DNA of 64,000 bases from Pseudomonas sp. PB106 (lineage in GTDB: Bacteria; Pseudomonadota; Gammaproteobacteria; Pseudomonadales; Pseudomonadaceae). The position numbers and the translations under genes were made by a program. Below, piece after piece: positions 63,001 through 64,000 of the stretch. The stretch lies in the NCBI RefSeq assembly GCF_009764645.1, contig NZ_RWIM01000066.1:1-64000 (forward strand). Direction: 5' to 3'. The notes beneath the pieces were generated by a model. It made no database searches and was not told the origin of the DNA. It saw only the letters and a program-made list of their open reading frames with translations. The stretch's first letter is position 1. Every line of letters starts with the position of its first letter.

Positions 63001-63711
63001 GAACGTGACCGGTTATTGGTCGACCATCAGGCGCACAGCAACGGCAATCTCGACGCCGAACAACTCGCCACAGCCCTGACCGATCTGCAACAGCAGTCCA
63101 ACGTCAGCGAACAGCAATGCGCCGAACTGCGCGCCGAACAGGTCGAGGATCAGCGCCGGCAGAACGCCAATCAGGCGCTGGCCCAGCAGATTGCTGATGC
63201 TTACGCCGAATATCAGCGCTGGGCGCGCCTCAGTGCGCTGATCGGTTCCGCCACTGGCGACACCTTCCGCAAGATCGCCCAGGCTTACAACCTCGACCTG
63301 CTGGTGCATCACGCCAACGTGCAACTGCGCCAACTGGTCAAACGCTATCGCCTCAAGCGCGGCGGCAGCATGCTCGGCCTGCTGGTGGTGGACACCGAAA
63401 TGGGCGATGAACTGCGCTCGGTGCATTCGCTGTCCGGCGGCGAAACGTTCCTCGTGTCGCTGGCCTTGGCATTGGGCCTGGCGTCGATGGCGTCGAGTAC
63501 GTTGAAAATCGAATCGCTGTTTATCGACGAAGGCTTTGGCAGCCTCGATCCGGAGTCGCTGCAACTGGCGATGGATGCGCTGGATGGGTTGCAGGCCCAA
63601 GGCCGGAAAGTCGCGGTGATTTCCCACGTGCAGGAAATGCACGAACGGATTCCGGTGCAGATTCAAGTGCAGCGTCAAGGCAACGGTTTGAGCACACTGG
63701 AGGTGAAATGA
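60070..63711 (+). CDS. sbcC: Exonuclease SbcC (Rad50-type SMC ATPase subunit)
   Basis: A 1213-residue SMC-like ATPase partner of SbcD. It has Walker A GPTGAGKSTLL (residues 37-47), long Gln/Glu-rich coiled coils (about 190-580 and 640-1050), a zinc hook with CPVCGSNEHPYH at about 606-617, signature motif SLSGGETFLVS, and Walker B LFIDEGFGSLD. It is coupled on both sides: ATGA with sbcD, and its own stop overlaps the next start. Confidence 0.96.
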   Translation: MKILAIRLKNLASLAGPFEIDFTAEPLASAGLFAITGPTGAGKSTLLDALCLALFGAVPRLNNTGRDAKVPDADGEIATGDPRTLLRRGTGEGYAEVDFVGVDGRRYRARWETNRAREKAGGKLQASRQSLRDIDQDQLLASQKGEYKTQLEAALGLNFEQFTRAVLLAQSEFSAFLKADDNDRSELLEKLTDTALYTRLGRRAFDKTKEAREAHKLLQDQATGVTPLPPEARAELDERFNAAQQQLKLQQAQLKQLEQQHGWLKDLRVLQDAQQAATEQLRSAQQQSESLAGERVRLTRLEQLGPQRHQFARKSELDALLTPLAAQIAEHTRQHGELTERQTQLEQNLDAAKVALTDAQQRQSENAPLLRQAFEEQSTLARLAKEVAACAEAKANAQQASSDGQSAIQTLLEKQNQVAERLQRIAAELEQSAHLAPLSDAWNAYRDRLQQLMLIGNRLNKGQAELASLEQNATSSAEELTQQKQQLEVLFKEAGAEPDAVAEQIGILGTLLQDNRKQLRAFEDLSRLWASQQDLDKRGAELQQRQLSAQQERERLTQDGVKSKAELTIAEQTLNVTRELLERQRLARSASVEELRAQLQDDQPCPVCGSNEHPYHQPEALLQSLGRHDESEQANAQHVVDQLKEKLSELRADVGAVIAQQKELLQQQEQLATQQQALAPSIDAHPLSTQLLNQDADKRDAWLNRQNEQLNQSIAQDEQRQSALLSLQQDAARLTQQLRQAETAHQQAAQQLSNQQRELSSDRQRLDEELTAFATLLPADTLEALRQEPAATFMQLDRQIAERLAQVDQQKEELSEQQQRQQTLEKEQDRQQTRVQQAQTAQQQFAALAEQQQLCQQKLAQLLGEHSSAEQWQQQLEQQVEQARNAETATAQELQNVRTQRVQIAAELKAQQQRLQALEGEEQDLASKIADWRGRHPELDDGGLEDLLRVDDTQLGELRQRLQQNEKAIEQATVLLQERDRLLVDHQAHSNGNLDAEQLATALTDLQQQSNVSEQQCAELRAEQVEDQRRQNANQALAQQIADAYAEYQRWARLSALIGSATGDTFRKIAQAYNLDLLVHHANVQLRQLVKRYRLKRGGSMLGLLVVDTEMGDELRSVHSLSGGETFLVSLALALGLASMASSTLKIESLFIDEGFGSLDPESLQLAMDALDGLQAQGRKVAVISHVQEMHERIPVQIQVQRQGNGLSTLEVK

Positions 63712-64000
63712 ACACGCTGTATTCCTTCCGCCGCTGCCCATACGCCATGCGCGCGCGGATGGCGTTGCGCTATTCGGGCGTGCCCGTGGACATCGTTGAA
63801 GTCAGCCTCAAAGCCAAACCGGCCGAGATGCTGGCGATTTCGCCAAAAGGTACGGTTCCGGTGCTGGATGCCGGTGGACGGGTGATCGATGAGAGCCTGG
63901 AGATCATGCGTTGGGCGTTGGCGCAGAATGATCCGGATGATTGGTTGCTGGGTGGCGATTCACGGATTGCCGAGCTGATCGAAGCCAATGATCAGGAATT
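63708..64000 (+). CDS. Glutathione-S-transferase-like protein (N-terminal part, cut by window edge)
   Basis: The first 97 codons only. MNTLYSFRRCPYAMRARMAL is a thioredoxin-fold start with CPYA, followed by ISPKGTVPVLDAGGRVIDES, the GST N-terminal glutathione-binding pattern with cis-Pro and Glu-Ser. The ATG overlaps the sbcC stop (ATGA), so it is probably the third gene of the sbcDC unit. Confidence 0.82.
   Translation, partial: MNTLYSFRRCPYAMRARMALRYSGVPVDIVEVSLKAKPAEMLAISPKGTVPVLDAGGRVIDESLEIMRWALAQNDPDDWLLGGDSRIAELIEANDQE

Noticed and set aside
1..64000. CRISPR array
   Set aside because: The repeats present are REP-type palindromes and the GCTCCGA tandem repeat; none shows regularly spaced unique spacers.

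Overview
The window reads as chromosome of a fluorescent-group Pseudomonas: GC-rich core genes, the several REP-type intergenic repeat families typical of that group, a 1631-residue NAD-glutamate dehydrogenase, and a gene order that, from memory, matches the P. aeruginosa vreAIR-hxc-pdtA region (PA0674-PA0690). No rRNA, tRNA or CRISPR array was seen.

Left third (0.1-23.2 kb): a giant two-partner-secretion exoprotein (PdtA-like, 4167 aa), a DING/PstS-type phosphate-binding protein, then a type II secretion operon gspE-F, gspD, gspM, gspL, gspK, gspG and divergent gspI. This is the Hxc-type system that in P. aeruginosa exports phosphate-scavenging proteins under phosphate starvation. The rest of the system (gspC, gspH, gspJ) and its probable regulators (VreR anti-sigma, VreI sigma, VreA receptor-like protein) lie at 34.5-39.1 kb.

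Middle (23.2-34.5 kb): an accessory island splits the secretion cluster between gspI and gspC. It holds an HxlR regulator with a divergent NmrA-type reductase, a PAAR protein plus lambda-lysozyme-like effector with a coupled periplasmic immunity-like gene, a second orphan immunity gene preceded by a frameshifted effector remnant, a HEPN-motif protein, and an AT-rich pair of convergent defence-type genes: a SIR2-domain protein and a reverse transcriptase with a candidate upstream ncRNA. Three near-identical DUF6124 genes sit in this island. Each has a ~228-nt leader that I read as a C4/P4-type antisense-RNA module: a promoter, a 5' hairpin, target site A, a structured RNA with a 5-bp/10-nt-loop hairpin, and target site C at the ribosome binding site. 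Loop and target sequences differ between copies but stay complementary within each copy. This is the most striking signal in the window.

Right half (39.1-64 kb): mostly core genes. They are a small secreted protein, an AhpD-like protein, a MocR/PdxR-type regulator, an ABM monooxygenase, a periplasmic cupin, a lipoprotein, gdhB, a zinc-ribbon protein of unknown function, a small acidic protein, the MoxR-DUF58-DUF4381-BatA-BatB/C-BatD operon (translationally coupled), then sbcD-sbcC and the start of a glutathione-S-transferase-like gene that runs off the right edge.
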